A stretch of DNA of 64,000 nt from NCBI GenBank assembly GCA_951812395.1, contig CATOSD010000002.1:1106442-1170441 (forward strand), in the 5' to 3' direction. The notes under the pieces were generated by a model. It worked only from the letters and a program-made list of their open reading frames with translations, searched no databases and had not been told where the DNA came from. The first letter of the stretch is position 1, and the number at the start of each line of letters is the position of its first letter. Below are positions 9,697 through 17,955 of this stretch, piece after piece. The position numbers and the translations under genes were made by a program. This DNA comes from an uncultured Dehalococcoidia bacterium. Its GTDB lineage: Bacteria; Chloroflexota; Dehalococcoidia; Lucifugimonadales; CATOSD01.

Positions 9697-10605
9697 CTAC
9701 GCCCGCACGTACTTGACGATTCTGCGGCCGGTGCTGCCCTCGCCGGAGGTGGGCTGCACGAAGTAGATGCTGCCCTGCGAGTCGCCCGCCGAGCCGTGAC
9801 ACGAGCGGTACTGCTCGCCTCCCCAGCGGGCCAGCCTTTCGCCGTCCAGCGTCAGGATGCTGAAGTAGCCGCCGTTGTGCTCGGGCACGAAGGCCGCGCC
9901 GTCCGAGTCTACCCAGATGGTGGCGGGTCCTATCAGCTCGGACTGCCACTCGTCCAAGTACTCGCCGTCCTGGCTGAAAGCCTGCACGCGGTCGTTCTCG
10001 CGGTCGGCCACCAGCACCCTGCCGCGGCTGTCGACGAACACGCCGTGCGGCAGCATGAACTGGCCCGGACCCGTGCCCGGCTCGCCCCACGACAGCGTGT
10101 GCTCGCCTTCCGCGGTGAAGCGATGTACGCGGCAGTTGGCGTAGCCGTCGGCCACGAATATGTCACCGGAAAGAGCTACCCCGACCCCGGCGGGCAGGTT
10201 GAACGGCTCGCCGCCGTGCGTGACCTGCTCGTGGAGCGAGCCGTACTCGCTGTTGTTGGCGCCGGTGTCGGAGCGGTGGCCCTGCTTGCCTATGGTGAGG
10301 AGCAGCTCGCCCTCCGGCGTGAACTTCATGATCTGGCAGTCGTTGCGCTCCACAATCCAGATATTGTCGTGCGGGTCGGCATAGATGGCGTGCGGGAACG
10401 GGAACTGGCCCTCTCCCCACGAGCTAAGGAAGTTGCCGTCGCGGTCGAACACGATGACCCTGTGCTCTCCGCGGTTGAAGCCGTACACCCTGTCCTGCGA
10501 GTCGATTGCCACCGCCGCCATGGGGGCGTCCCAGCCGTCCGGCAGCTTCGCCCAGTCTTCGATCACCTCGTACCTGTAGTCGCCGCTGCCTACGATGTTT
10601 GCCAT
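9697..10605 (-). CDS. NHL-repeat six-bladed beta-propeller protein
   Basis: Repeated FDRDGNFLSSWG, MKFTPEGELLLTIGKQG, HRFTAEGEHTLSWGEPG blades. Confidence 0.9.
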   Translation of the reverse strand: MANIVGSGDYRYEVIEDWAKLPDGWDAPMAAVAIDSQDRVYGFNRGEHRVIVFDRDGNFLSSWGEGQFPFPHAIYADPHDNIWIVERNDCQIMKFTPEGELLLTIGKQGHRSDTGANNSEYGSLHEQVTHGGEPFNLPAGVGVALSGDIFVADGYANCRVHRFTAEGEHTLSWGEPGTGPGQFMLPHGVFVDSRGRVLVADRENDRVQAFSQDGEYLDEWQSELIGPATIWVDSDGAAFVPEHNGGYFSILTLDGERLARWGGEQYRSCHGSAGDSQGSIYFVQPTSGEGSTGRRIVKYVRA

Positions 10606-10668
10606 AGCCGGCTCCTTCCTTCTAGGTGACCTTCTTGTCCGTAGTTGATGAACCCAGCGCCAGGGTCC

Positions 10669-11724
10669 CTACCCCAGCAGCTCGGGTCGGCAGGCGCGTA
10701 TGGCCGCAAGCGTGGAGTCCACGCCGGGGCGGGCGGCTACTACCCTGACCATTGCGATGTCGAGGCCCTCGGCGAGCGCCCGGAAGTGGGCGGCGGCGCC
10801 GGCGGGCTTTCCGAAGTAGCCCACCTTGAGCAGGAGTTCGGCGGGAAACGCGTCCGCAACTTCCTCGCGTGCCGCACCGTTCGAGCGCATCTCGTCCAGC
10901 TCTCGGAGCGCGTCGGTGAAGCCCATGCGCTCGAAGTGCGCGCGGTATCCGAGCTGGCGCTGGCGCTCCGTTGGCACTCGGGCGCCGAGGGCGTAGTTCA
11001 TGGTGGAAAGCGCGAAGGCGCGACGTGCGGCATCCTCGTCGTCATCCACGCACACGCGGATGTACTCTGCCAGCTTGACCTCGGACGGGTCCCTGCCCGC
11101 CTTCCTGGCTCCGTCGTCGACGCGCTCGCGACTCCACGCCACGCGTTCGGAGTCGCACCAGTTGAGGCTGGCGCCGTCCGCCGCCTCGCCGGCAAGCTCC
11201 AGCATCCGCGGTCCCAGCGCGCCGAGGTAGACGGGCGTGTTCGGGGCGGGTCGTATGCCGAGGCGGCCGCCGCGCAGCGTTACCGTCTCTCCCTCATGTG
11301 TCACGCGCTCGCCGGCGACGAGGCCGCGGATGACGGTGAGGTAGTCCCGCATCATCTCCAGGGCCGAGACGCGGGCCATGCCGGTCTGCTGCCTGGCGCG
11401 GGGTTGGTACACGCCGCCCGCGCCGATGCCCATGTAGAACCGCCCGCCGGTTACCTGGCTCATCGTGCCTCCGCTCATCGCGAAAGCCATAGGCGAGCGC
11501 CACATCACGGGAGACACCGAGATGCCGGTGTGCAGGCCCTCCGGCACGACGTCGCGTGACGCCGACCAGCGATAGTTACACACCTGGAAGGAGTCCTGGC
11601 CGGTACCCTCCGGGGTCCAGATGCTGGTGTATCCCAGGCGCGCCGCCTCGCGCGACATCTCCATTTCGTCTTGGACCGACAGCCCCAGTGTGCCGTCGAG
11701 GCCTACGCCAAAATCCATTGTCAT
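10669..11724 (-). CDS. LLM class flavin-dependent oxidoreductase (F420-type)
   Basis: ARLGYTSIWTPEGTG...; GGRFYMGIGAGG; PVYLGALGPRMLELAGEAADG. Confidence 0.9.
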   Translation of the reverse strand: MTMDFGVGLDGTLGLSVQDEMEMSREAARLGYTSIWTPEGTGQDSFQVCNYRWSASRDVVPEGLHTGISVSPVMWRSPMAFAMSGGTMSQVTGGRFYMGIGAGGVYQPRARQQTGMARVSALEMMRDYLTVIRGLVAGERVTHEGETVTLRGGRLGIRPAPNTPVYLGALGPRMLELAGEAADGASLNWCDSERVAWSRERVDDGARKAGRDPSEVKLAEYIRVCVDDDEDAARRAFALSTMNYALGARVPTERQRQLGYRAHFERMGFTDALRELDEMRSNGAAREEVADAFPAELLLKVGYFGKPAGAAAHFRALAEGLDIAMVRVVAARPGVDSTLAAIRACRPELLG

Positions 11725-11742
11725 GCTCCTAGTGGTGACTGA

Positions 11743-12639
11743 CTACTGGCCGCTGATCTTAGTGTTCGCCATGTCCTCGATGAAGTTGGCGATCGCTGAG
11801 TGGTCAAGATCGCCCTTGCCGTCGTTGACCAGCGAGCCGATCATCTGCTGCACCAGGCCGGTTACGGGCAGTGGGACGCCCAGTTCCTGGCCAGTGAGCA
11901 GGGCGTTCCGCAGGTCCTTCTGGTGAAGGTTGATGCGGAAGCCGGGCTGGAAGTCGCCCGCGATCATCATCGGCCCCTTGGCGTTCAGCACGGTGCTGCC
12001 GGCCAGGCCGCCCTTGATGGCGTCGAACACCACATTTGGATCGAGGCCGGCCTTCCTGGCCAATGTGAGCGCCTCGCCCACGGCCTCGATGTTGACGGCG
12101 ACGATGATCTGGTTGGCGAGCTTGGTGGTGTTGCCAGCGCCGTAGTCTCCGCACAGCACGATGCTCGTGCCCATGTGGCCGAGCAACTCGTAATGAGCGT
12201 CGAAGACGTCCTGTTTGCCACCCACCATGATTGCCAGCGTGCCGGCGATTGCGCCCGGCTCGCCGCCGCTTACCGGAGCGTCCAGGAAGCCGACGCCCTG
12301 CGCCTCGCAGGCGGCAGCGATCTTCTGGGAGCTGCCGGGCGCGATGGAGCTCATGTCGATGACCACCGAGCCGGCGGACGCGCCCTCGAGCACGCCGCCC
12401 TCGCCGAGAATGGCGGCCTCGGAGTGCGGCGAGTCCGGCACCATCGTTATGACGACGGGGGCATTCTCGGCGACCTCGCGGGCCGAAGAGGCGGCGGCCG
12501 CGCCCTCGGTGACCATCTCCTCGACTGCGGAGCCGACGATGTCGTACACCGTCAGCGAGTAGCCGGCCTTCAACAGGTTGCGGACCATGGGCCGGCCCAT
12601 GATGCCTAGTCCTACGAAACCAACGTCACCTTGTGGCAT
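11743..12639 (-). CDS. NAD(P)-dependent oxidoreductase, 3-hydroxyisobutyrate dehydrogenase/tartronate semialdehyde reductase family
   Basis: VGFVGLGIMGRPMVRNLLKAGYSLTVYD; DAPVSGGEPGAIAGTLAIMVGG; GAGNTTKLANQ. Confidence 0.9.
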   Translation of the reverse strand: MPQGDVGFVGLGIMGRPMVRNLLKAGYSLTVYDIVGSAVEEMVTEGAAAASSAREVAENAPVVITMVPDSPHSEAAILGEGGVLEGASAGSVVIDMSSIAPGSSQKIAAACEAQGVGFLDAPVSGGEPGAIAGTLAIMVGGKQDVFDAHYELLGHMGTSIVLCGDYGAGNTTKLANQIIVAVNIEAVGEALTLARKAGLDPNVVFDAIKGGLAGSTVLNAKGPMMIAGDFQPGFRINLHQKDLRNALLTGQELGVPLPVTGLVQQMIGSLVNDGKGDLDHSAIANFIEDMANTKISGQ

Positions 12640-12738
12640 GGTAGTGCTTTCCTTTCACTTCTGGATTCGAGTAGCGTTCCGTGCCGCCCATCAGCCAATC
12701 GTGGTTCTTCGAGGGCCGGGTGCTTCCTGAAAGCGCGG

Positions 12739-12993
12739 TTATCTGTACGCTTCCCGCCGATGCCGAAGGAACATCACTCTCACCAGCTGGGCGGGGTCAT
12801 CTACCTCGTAAATCACCCGAAACGTTCCGATTCGGACACGCCAGTCACTGTTGGTACCCGATATCTTGCGGCATCCACGAGGTCGAGGGTTCTCCGCAAG
12901 GCCCCTGATTGTTTCTACAACCCTGCCGTACTGCTCTGGGCTCAATCTCCTCAGAGATCGCCGTGCGGTGCGCTCGAGAAGGACCTCATACAC
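12739..12993 (-). CDS. RelE/ParE family toxin
   Basis: VYEVLLERTARRSLRRLSPEQYGRVVETIRGLAENPRPRGCRKISGTNSDWRVRIGTFRVIYEVDD; GTG start at 12993 overlaps the antitoxin stop (GTGTATGA). Confidence 0.85.
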   Translation of the reverse strand: MYEVLLERTARRSLRRLSPEQYGRVVETIRGLAENPRPRGCRKISGTNSDWRVRIGTFRVIYEVDDPAQLVRVMFLRHRREAYR

Positions 12994-13195
12994 CCGGGAC
13001 GTCTTCTTGCAAGAAGTGCTCGAGGCTTTGGAACTCCAGCGGCTTGCTCCGCATTTCACGTAGTGTCTGGAGGTCCTCGAAGTCCTCTAGTCTCTCCAGT
13101 ATCTCCATGTACTCCTGCAGGTCCAGGATCACTGCCGAAGGCTGTCCGTCCTGAAACACCACTTGTATTGGTCTTCGTCCCACTCTTCCCTCCAC
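12986..13195 (-). CDS. Phd/YefM-type antitoxin
   Basis: RRPIQVVFQDGQPSAVILDLQEYMEILERLEDFEDL; directly upstream of and overlapping the ParE-like toxin. Confidence 0.75.
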   Translation of the reverse strand: MEGRVGRRPIQVVFQDGQPSAVILDLQEYMEILERLEDFEDLQTLREMRSKPLEFQSLEHFLQEDVPGV

Positions 13196-13233
13196 ATCCG
13201 CGCTTAGTCTTTAGCGAGACGCAACAGCAAACC

Positions 13234-14166
13234 CTACCCCGCCGCGGCCATCACCTCAATGAGCTCGCGCACGGCGTCGGCGGAGTGCTGGAGTGCGGAG
13301 GCCTCGGCTGGCGTGAGCTGGAACTCGATGACCTGCTCCACACCGCCGGCGCCGAGCTTGACCGGAACGCCGACGTAGATTCCGTCTATGCCGTACTCTC
13401 CCTCCAGGTACGCGGTGCACGGCAGTATCTGCTTCTTGTCGAACAGGATGGACTCGACCATCTGAACGATAGCGGCGGACGGGGCGTAGTAGGCGCTGCC
13501 GCTCTTGAGCAGGTTCACAATCTCCGCGCCGCCGTCCTGGGTGCGCTTCACCAACGCGTCCACGCGCTCCGGCGGCAGCAGCTCGGACAGCGGCGTGCCC
13601 CCGACGGTGGTGCTGGCGGCGATGGGCACCATGGTGTCGCCGTGGCCGCCCAGCACAAACGTGGCCACCGCCTCGACCGAGACGCCAAGCTCCTGGGCGA
13701 TGAAGGTGCGGAATCGCGCGGTGTCCAGAATGCCGGCCATGCCGAACACGCGCTCCTTGGGCAGGCCGCTCACCTGGTAGGCGCGCTGCACCATGGCGTC
13801 GAGCGGGTTAGTCACGACGAGCAGCATGGCGTTCGGGGAATGCTCCACAACCTGCGTGACGACGCTGGTGATGATGTTCATGTTGGTCAGCAGCAGGTCG
13901 TCGCGGCTCATGCCGGGCCTGCGCGCCACGCCGGAGGTGATGACCACGATGTCCGATCCGGCGGTATCGACGTAGTCGTTTGTGCCGAGGATGGAGGCGT
14001 CCGTACCGAGGATGGGGCCGGCCTCCAGCATGTCGAGGGCCTTCCCCTGGGGAAGCCCCTCGACTATGTCGACCAGCACCACGTCGGCGTAGCCCTTGTC
14101 GTATATGCGTTGTGCGGCGGTCGCGCCGACGTTGCCGGCGCCTACCACTGTTACCTTGCTGCGCAT
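13234..14166 (-). CDS. mdh: Malate dehydrogenase
   Basis: [71 protein letters not shown]; start trimmed from 14292. Confidence 0.95.
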   Translation of the reverse strand: MRSKVTVVGAGNVGATAAQRIYDKGYADVVLVDIVEGLPQGKALDMLEAGPILGTDASILGTNDYVDTAGSDIVVITSGVARRPGMSRDDLLLTNMNIITSVVTQVVEHSPNAMLLVVTNPLDAMVQRAYQVSGLPKERVFGMAGILDTARFRTFIAQELGVSVEAVATFVLGGHGDTMVPIAASTTVGGTPLSELLPPERVDALVKRTQDGGAEIVNLLKSGSAYYAPSAAIVQMVESILFDKKQILPCTAYLEGEYGIDGIYVGVPVKLGAGGVEQVIEFQLTPAEASALQHSADAVRELIEVMAAAG

Positions 14167-14245
14167 GTCCGTTGCGTACTCCGATCTTTCAAGATTGGCG
14201 TCGTTAGCGTAGGGGCGGTCCGCGACCCGCCCGCCGAACGGCCGA

Positions 14246-14542
14246 TCAGGCCTCCAGGAAGTCGTCCAGTCCCTCTTCCAGCTTCTCCGCAACGAGCCCC
14301 TCGAAGGGCCGAAGCGCGAGCGGTATCGAGAGGTCGATCTCGTAGTCGGCGTCAGTTACTTCCAGGGTGCCCTTGAAGTTGAGGCCGCGGGCCCTGAACT
14401 CAAACTCCATCGTGTCGCCCGACCAAGTGCGGGTTACCCCGGATACCGTGTCATCGAAGCCCGACACGAACTCGTCGAAGCTTGACACGATCCTTTCGGC
14501 GGCCGCGTCCCGGGTCATGTTGTGTGCCCTGACTACCTTCAA
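14246..14542 (-). CDS. Polyhydroxyalkanoic acid system-like family protein
   Basis: About 98 aa; [52 protein letters not shown]. Confidence 0.65.
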   Translation of the reverse strand: MKVVRAHNMTRDAAAERIVSSFDEFVSGFDDTVSGVTRTWSGDTMEFEFRARGLNFKGTLEVTDADYEIDLSIPLALRPFEGLVAEKLEEGLDDFLEA

Positions 14543-14578
14543 TGTCGAGCGCGTCCTCCCTCCTGGCTTGCTCCAGGC

Positions 14579-15787
14579 TTAGCCAACGGTTTCGACGTAC
14601 TCCTGCCACCTGTCCTCGACGGTCGGGTCTTCGACGGTGGACATGATGTACTGGCCGTATTCCTGGCTGGTCGCGCCAGTGTTGCGGCCGGTGGTGATGA
14701 CCTTGCGTTCGTACTGTCCGCAGATGTCCAGCGCCTTATGCAGCTTGCCGCCCAGGCCCTCGAAGCCGATGTGCTCCAGCATCATCGCGCCGGCGCGGAG
14801 CAGCGAGCTGGGGTCCGCGTACTGGGCCCTGCCCTCCTGCACCATGCGGGGCGCGCTGCCGTGGATAGCCTCGAACATCGCGTAGCGCTTGCCTACGTTG
14901 GCGCTTCCCGCGGTGCCGACGCCGCCCTGGATCTGGGCCGCCTCGTCGGTAAGGATGTCGCCGTAGAGGTTCGGCAGAGCCAGAACCTGGAAGTCCTTTT
15001 GGCGAGCGGGGTTAATGAGAGCGGCGGTCATGATGTCGATGTACCAGCCGTCCCAATCAATTCCGGGGTAGCGCTCGGACACCTTACGGGCGATGTCCAG
15101 GAACTTGCCGTCGGTGGTCTTGACGACGTTGGCCTTGGTGACGATGGTCACTTTGTCCCTGCCCGTGCGCTGTGCGTGCGCAAATGCCGCGTCGATGATG
15201 CGCTCGGAGCCCTGGCTGGTGATGACGCGGAAGTCGATGGCCAGATCGTCGGTGGCGTTCAGGCCCTGGCTGCCCACCGCGTACATGTCCTCGGTGTTCT
15301 CGCGGAAGAACGTCCAGTCCACGCCCTGGCTTGGTATGCGCACCGGGCGAACGTTAGCGAACAGGTCCAGCTCCTTGCGCATGGAAACGTTGGCGCTCTC
15401 GATGTTGGGCCAGCCGTCGCCCTGCTCCGGCGTGTGGGTAGGACCCTTCAGCGTGACGTGGCATTCCTTGATCTCGGCGAGGACGTCGTCCGGGATGGAC
15501 TGCAACTTCTCTGCCCGGTTCTCGATGGTCAGGCCGTCGATGACGCGGAACTCCACCTTGCCGGATGCTACTTCGTCTCGCAGCAGGTATGCCAACACGG
15601 CCTGTGTCTCCGCGCTGATGGAGGGTCCGATGCCGTCTCCGCCCAACATGCCGATGATGATGGGGCTGATGGAAGAGTAGTCGGTCCAGTCGCCCTCTTC
15701 CTTGAGCATTTCTACGCGCTCCAACTGTTGCTGGAGCACGGTGCCGAAATGCTCTTTGGCGGACTCGATAACCTGTTCGTATGCCAT
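14579..15787 (-). CDS. icd: Isocitrate dehydrogenase (isocitrate/isopropylmalate dehydrogenase family)
   Basis: IIGMLGGDGIGPSI; VRPVRIPSQGVDWTFFRENTEDMY; VTIVTKANVVKTTDGKFLD; start at MAYEQ. Confidence 0.9.
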   Translation of the reverse strand: MAYEQVIESAKEHFGTVLQQQLERVEMLKEEGDWTDYSSISPIIIGMLGGDGIGPSISAETQAVLAYLLRDEVASGKVEFRVIDGLTIENRAEKLQSIPDDVLAEIKECHVTLKGPTHTPEQGDGWPNIESANVSMRKELDLFANVRPVRIPSQGVDWTFFRENTEDMYAVGSQGLNATDDLAIDFRVITSQGSERIIDAAFAHAQRTGRDKVTIVTKANVVKTTDGKFLDIARKVSERYPGIDWDGWYIDIMTAALINPARQKDFQVLALPNLYGDILTDEAAQIQGGVGTAGSANVGKRYAMFEAIHGSAPRMVQEGRAQYADPSSLLRAGAMMLEHIGFEGLGGKLHKALDICGQYERKVITTGRNTGATSQEYGQYIMSTVEDPTVEDRWQEYVETVG

Positions 15788-15877
15788 TGAGACTCCTTTC
15801 ACGTTTCTGGTCAGTCTACGCGATTCATGCTGGTCGGTCCGGCCTTGCGCTGCAGCCGCCCTCTTAGGGCCGAGTCG

Positions 15878-17725
15878 TCAAGGCGCTATGACCGCCAGAA
15901 CGTCATCTTTCGAAACGGTTACGCCCGCATCGAACGAAAGCGACTTCACCAAGCCGCTGATCGGCGAAGGAAGCGTATTCTCCATCTTCATAGCCTCGAG
16001 CACGAGCACGGGGTCGCCGGCGGCCACGCTCTGGCCGACCTCGACGACGTACCGCAGCACGATACCCGGCATTGGCGCCGTGATGGCCGCCTCGCCCTCG
16101 GCGGCGAGAGTAGGCGCGGAGGCGGCGGCAGCGGCGGCCGGCGCAGGGGCGGCGGTCGGACGCTGCGGCTGGGCCGCGATTGCTGATGGCGTGGATTGCA
16201 GTGGGTCCACCTCGACCGAGTAGACGGACCCCTCGACGAAGACGTTGAAGGCGCGCGCTCGCGAGCTCTTCTCCGGCAGCGTCTCGGGCTGCTCTGGGGA
16301 CTGCGCGGCGGGCGCCGAACTGCCGGGCCGCGGGTCCATGCCGTACTTGACGCGCAGGAATCTCATGCCGGTGGACGGAAACAGCGCGTATGTGAGCACG
16401 TCCTCGAGGTCGTCGGAGAGCGGCCTGACCTGCTCGGCGGCGCGCTCCAATTCGGGCGCAAGCAGGGCCGACGGCTTGCCCGTAATGGGCCGGCCGTCTC
16501 GCGCGTCTCCTCGGAGCGCGATGCTACGAACCTCGGGGTCGAGCAGGGCCGGCGGGCGTCCGTACATGCCGGAGGCGTACTCCCGCACCTGGTCAGATAC
16601 CATAGCGTACCTGCCGAACAACACGTTGCTCACGGACTGAGAGCCGATCATCTGGCTCATGGGCGTGACCAGAGGCGGGTTGCCCAGGTCTCGTCTCGTC
16701 CTTGGCAATTCGGCCAGCACCTCTTCGAGCCTGTCGAGAGCGTTCGCCTCGCGTAGCTGCGAGATGAGGTTGCTCGCCATGCCGCCGGGTATCTGGTGGT
16801 CCAGTACACGAACGTCGATGACGGCGGACTTCGAGTCCTGCATCAGGTGGCGGTACTTGGGCAGGACGGATTCCAGGTAATCTCCCACCTCCAGGATTGC
16901 CGCGAGGTCGAGGCCGCAATCGCGCTCGGTGCCTCGCAGCGCCACCTCCAGCGGTTCGATGGCGGGCTGCGCCGTGCGCATCGCCAGCGGCGCGAGGCAC
17001 GTGTCTACGACGTCCACGCCGGCCTCGATTGCCTTCAGCACCGTCATCGACGCCATCCCGCTCGTGTAGTGCGTGTGGAGCTGCAATGGCACGTTCAGCA
17101 CGGGCTTGAGCGCGGTCACCAGGTCGAAGGCATCGTACGGCGCCAGCAGACCTCCCATGTCCTTGATGCAGATGCTGTCGGCGCCCATGTCCTGGAAGCG
17201 CCTGGCCCTATCGACGTAGTAGTCGAGGGAATATATGGGGCCACCCAGCCGCCCGCCTTCCGTGATGGAGTAGCAGATCGCCATCTGTAGGTGCTTGCCG
17301 CTGGCCTTGACGGCGCGGGCCGCCTGTTCGAGGTTCCATTCGTCGTTGAGGGCGTCGAACACGCGGAAGATGTCTATGCCCACCTGGGCCGCGCGGTCGA
17401 TGAAGGTGTCCACTACGTCGTCGGCGTATGCGCGGTATCCTACGAGGCTCTGGCCTCTGAGCAGCATCATTAGCGGAGTGTTGGGCATGAGTCGCTTGAA
17501 CGTGCGCAGCCGCTCCCACGGGTCCTCGTTCAAGAACCGGGTGGCGGCATCGAAGGTAGCACCGCCCCACACCTCCATCGAATGGAAACCTATCTCGTCC
17601 ATGGCGGCAGCGACAGGTTCCATGTCCGCCATCTCGAGCCGCGTGGCGAGTAGGCTCTGGTGGGCGTCTCTGAAGGTGGTGTCGGTTATCTTGATAGGGT
17701 TGGCGGCCAATTCTGCAAATCTCAC
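15878..17725 (-). CDS. Carboxyltransferase subunit (PycB/OadA/5S-like) fused to a biotin carrier domain
   Basis: GTG start VRFAELAANPIKITDTTFRDAHQSLLATRLEM; C-terminal VLEAMKMENTL biotinylation motif. Confidence 0.9.
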   Translation of the reverse strand: MRFAELAANPIKITDTTFRDAHQSLLATRLEMADMEPVAAAMDEIGFHSMEVWGGATFDAATRFLNEDPWERLRTFKRLMPNTPLMMLLRGQSLVGYRAYADDVVDTFIDRAAQVGIDIFRVFDALNDEWNLEQAARAVKASGKHLQMAICYSITEGGRLGGPIYSLDYYVDRARRFQDMGADSICIKDMGGLLAPYDAFDLVTALKPVLNVPLQLHTHYTSGMASMTVLKAIEAGVDVVDTCLAPLAMRTAQPAIEPLEVALRGTERDCGLDLAAILEVGDYLESVLPKYRHLMQDSKSAVIDVRVLDHQIPGGMASNLISQLREANALDRLEEVLAELPRTRRDLGNPPLVTPMSQMIGSQSVSNVLFGRYAMVSDQVREYASGMYGRPPALLDPEVRSIALRGDARDGRPITGKPSALLAPELERAAEQVRPLSDDLEDVLTYALFPSTGMRFLRVKYGMDPRPGSSAPAAQSPEQPETLPEKSSRARAFNVFVEGSVYSVEVDPLQSTPSAIAAQPQRPTAAPAPAAAAAASAPTLAAEGEAAITAPMPGIVLRYVVEVGQSVAAGDPVLVLEAMKMENTLPSPISGLVKSLSFDAGVTVSKDDVLAVIAP

Positions 17726-17748
17726 TCGGTGGCTGTTCGGGGCGCGGG

Positions 17749-17955
17749 CTAGCGGCCTCTCCAGGAGAGAGCCCGCACGGTCGGGGATTCGAAGGACGGG
17801 TTGCGGGCGGCGAGCTTCCAGGCGCGCCCCACGCGTGTGCACTGAGCAGTGGGCAGTTGCGCCGCCTCCTGATTCAGGAACGCCTGCACCGCCGCGGTTA
17901 TGGCGGCAACCAGCCTCTGGTCTGGAGCCGGGCGACCGCCCGCGGGCGATATCAA
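17749..17955 (-). CDS. Small carboxylase-associated subunit (OadG/gamma-like), TTG start
   Basis: (M)ISPAGGRPAPDQRLVAAITAAVQAFLNQEAAQLPTAQCTRVGRAWKLAARNPSFESPTVRALSWRGR; TTGA overlap with the upstream stop; not listed separately in the ORF track. Confidence 0.7.
   Translation of the reverse strand: MISPAGGRPAPDQRLVAAITAAVQAFLNQEAAQLPTAQCTRVGRAWKLAARNPSFESPTVRALSWRGR

Noticed and set aside
12631-14376. 581-aa plus-strand ORF
   Set aside because: Antisense to the toxin-antitoxin pair and mdh; low-complexity translation with no recognisable domain.
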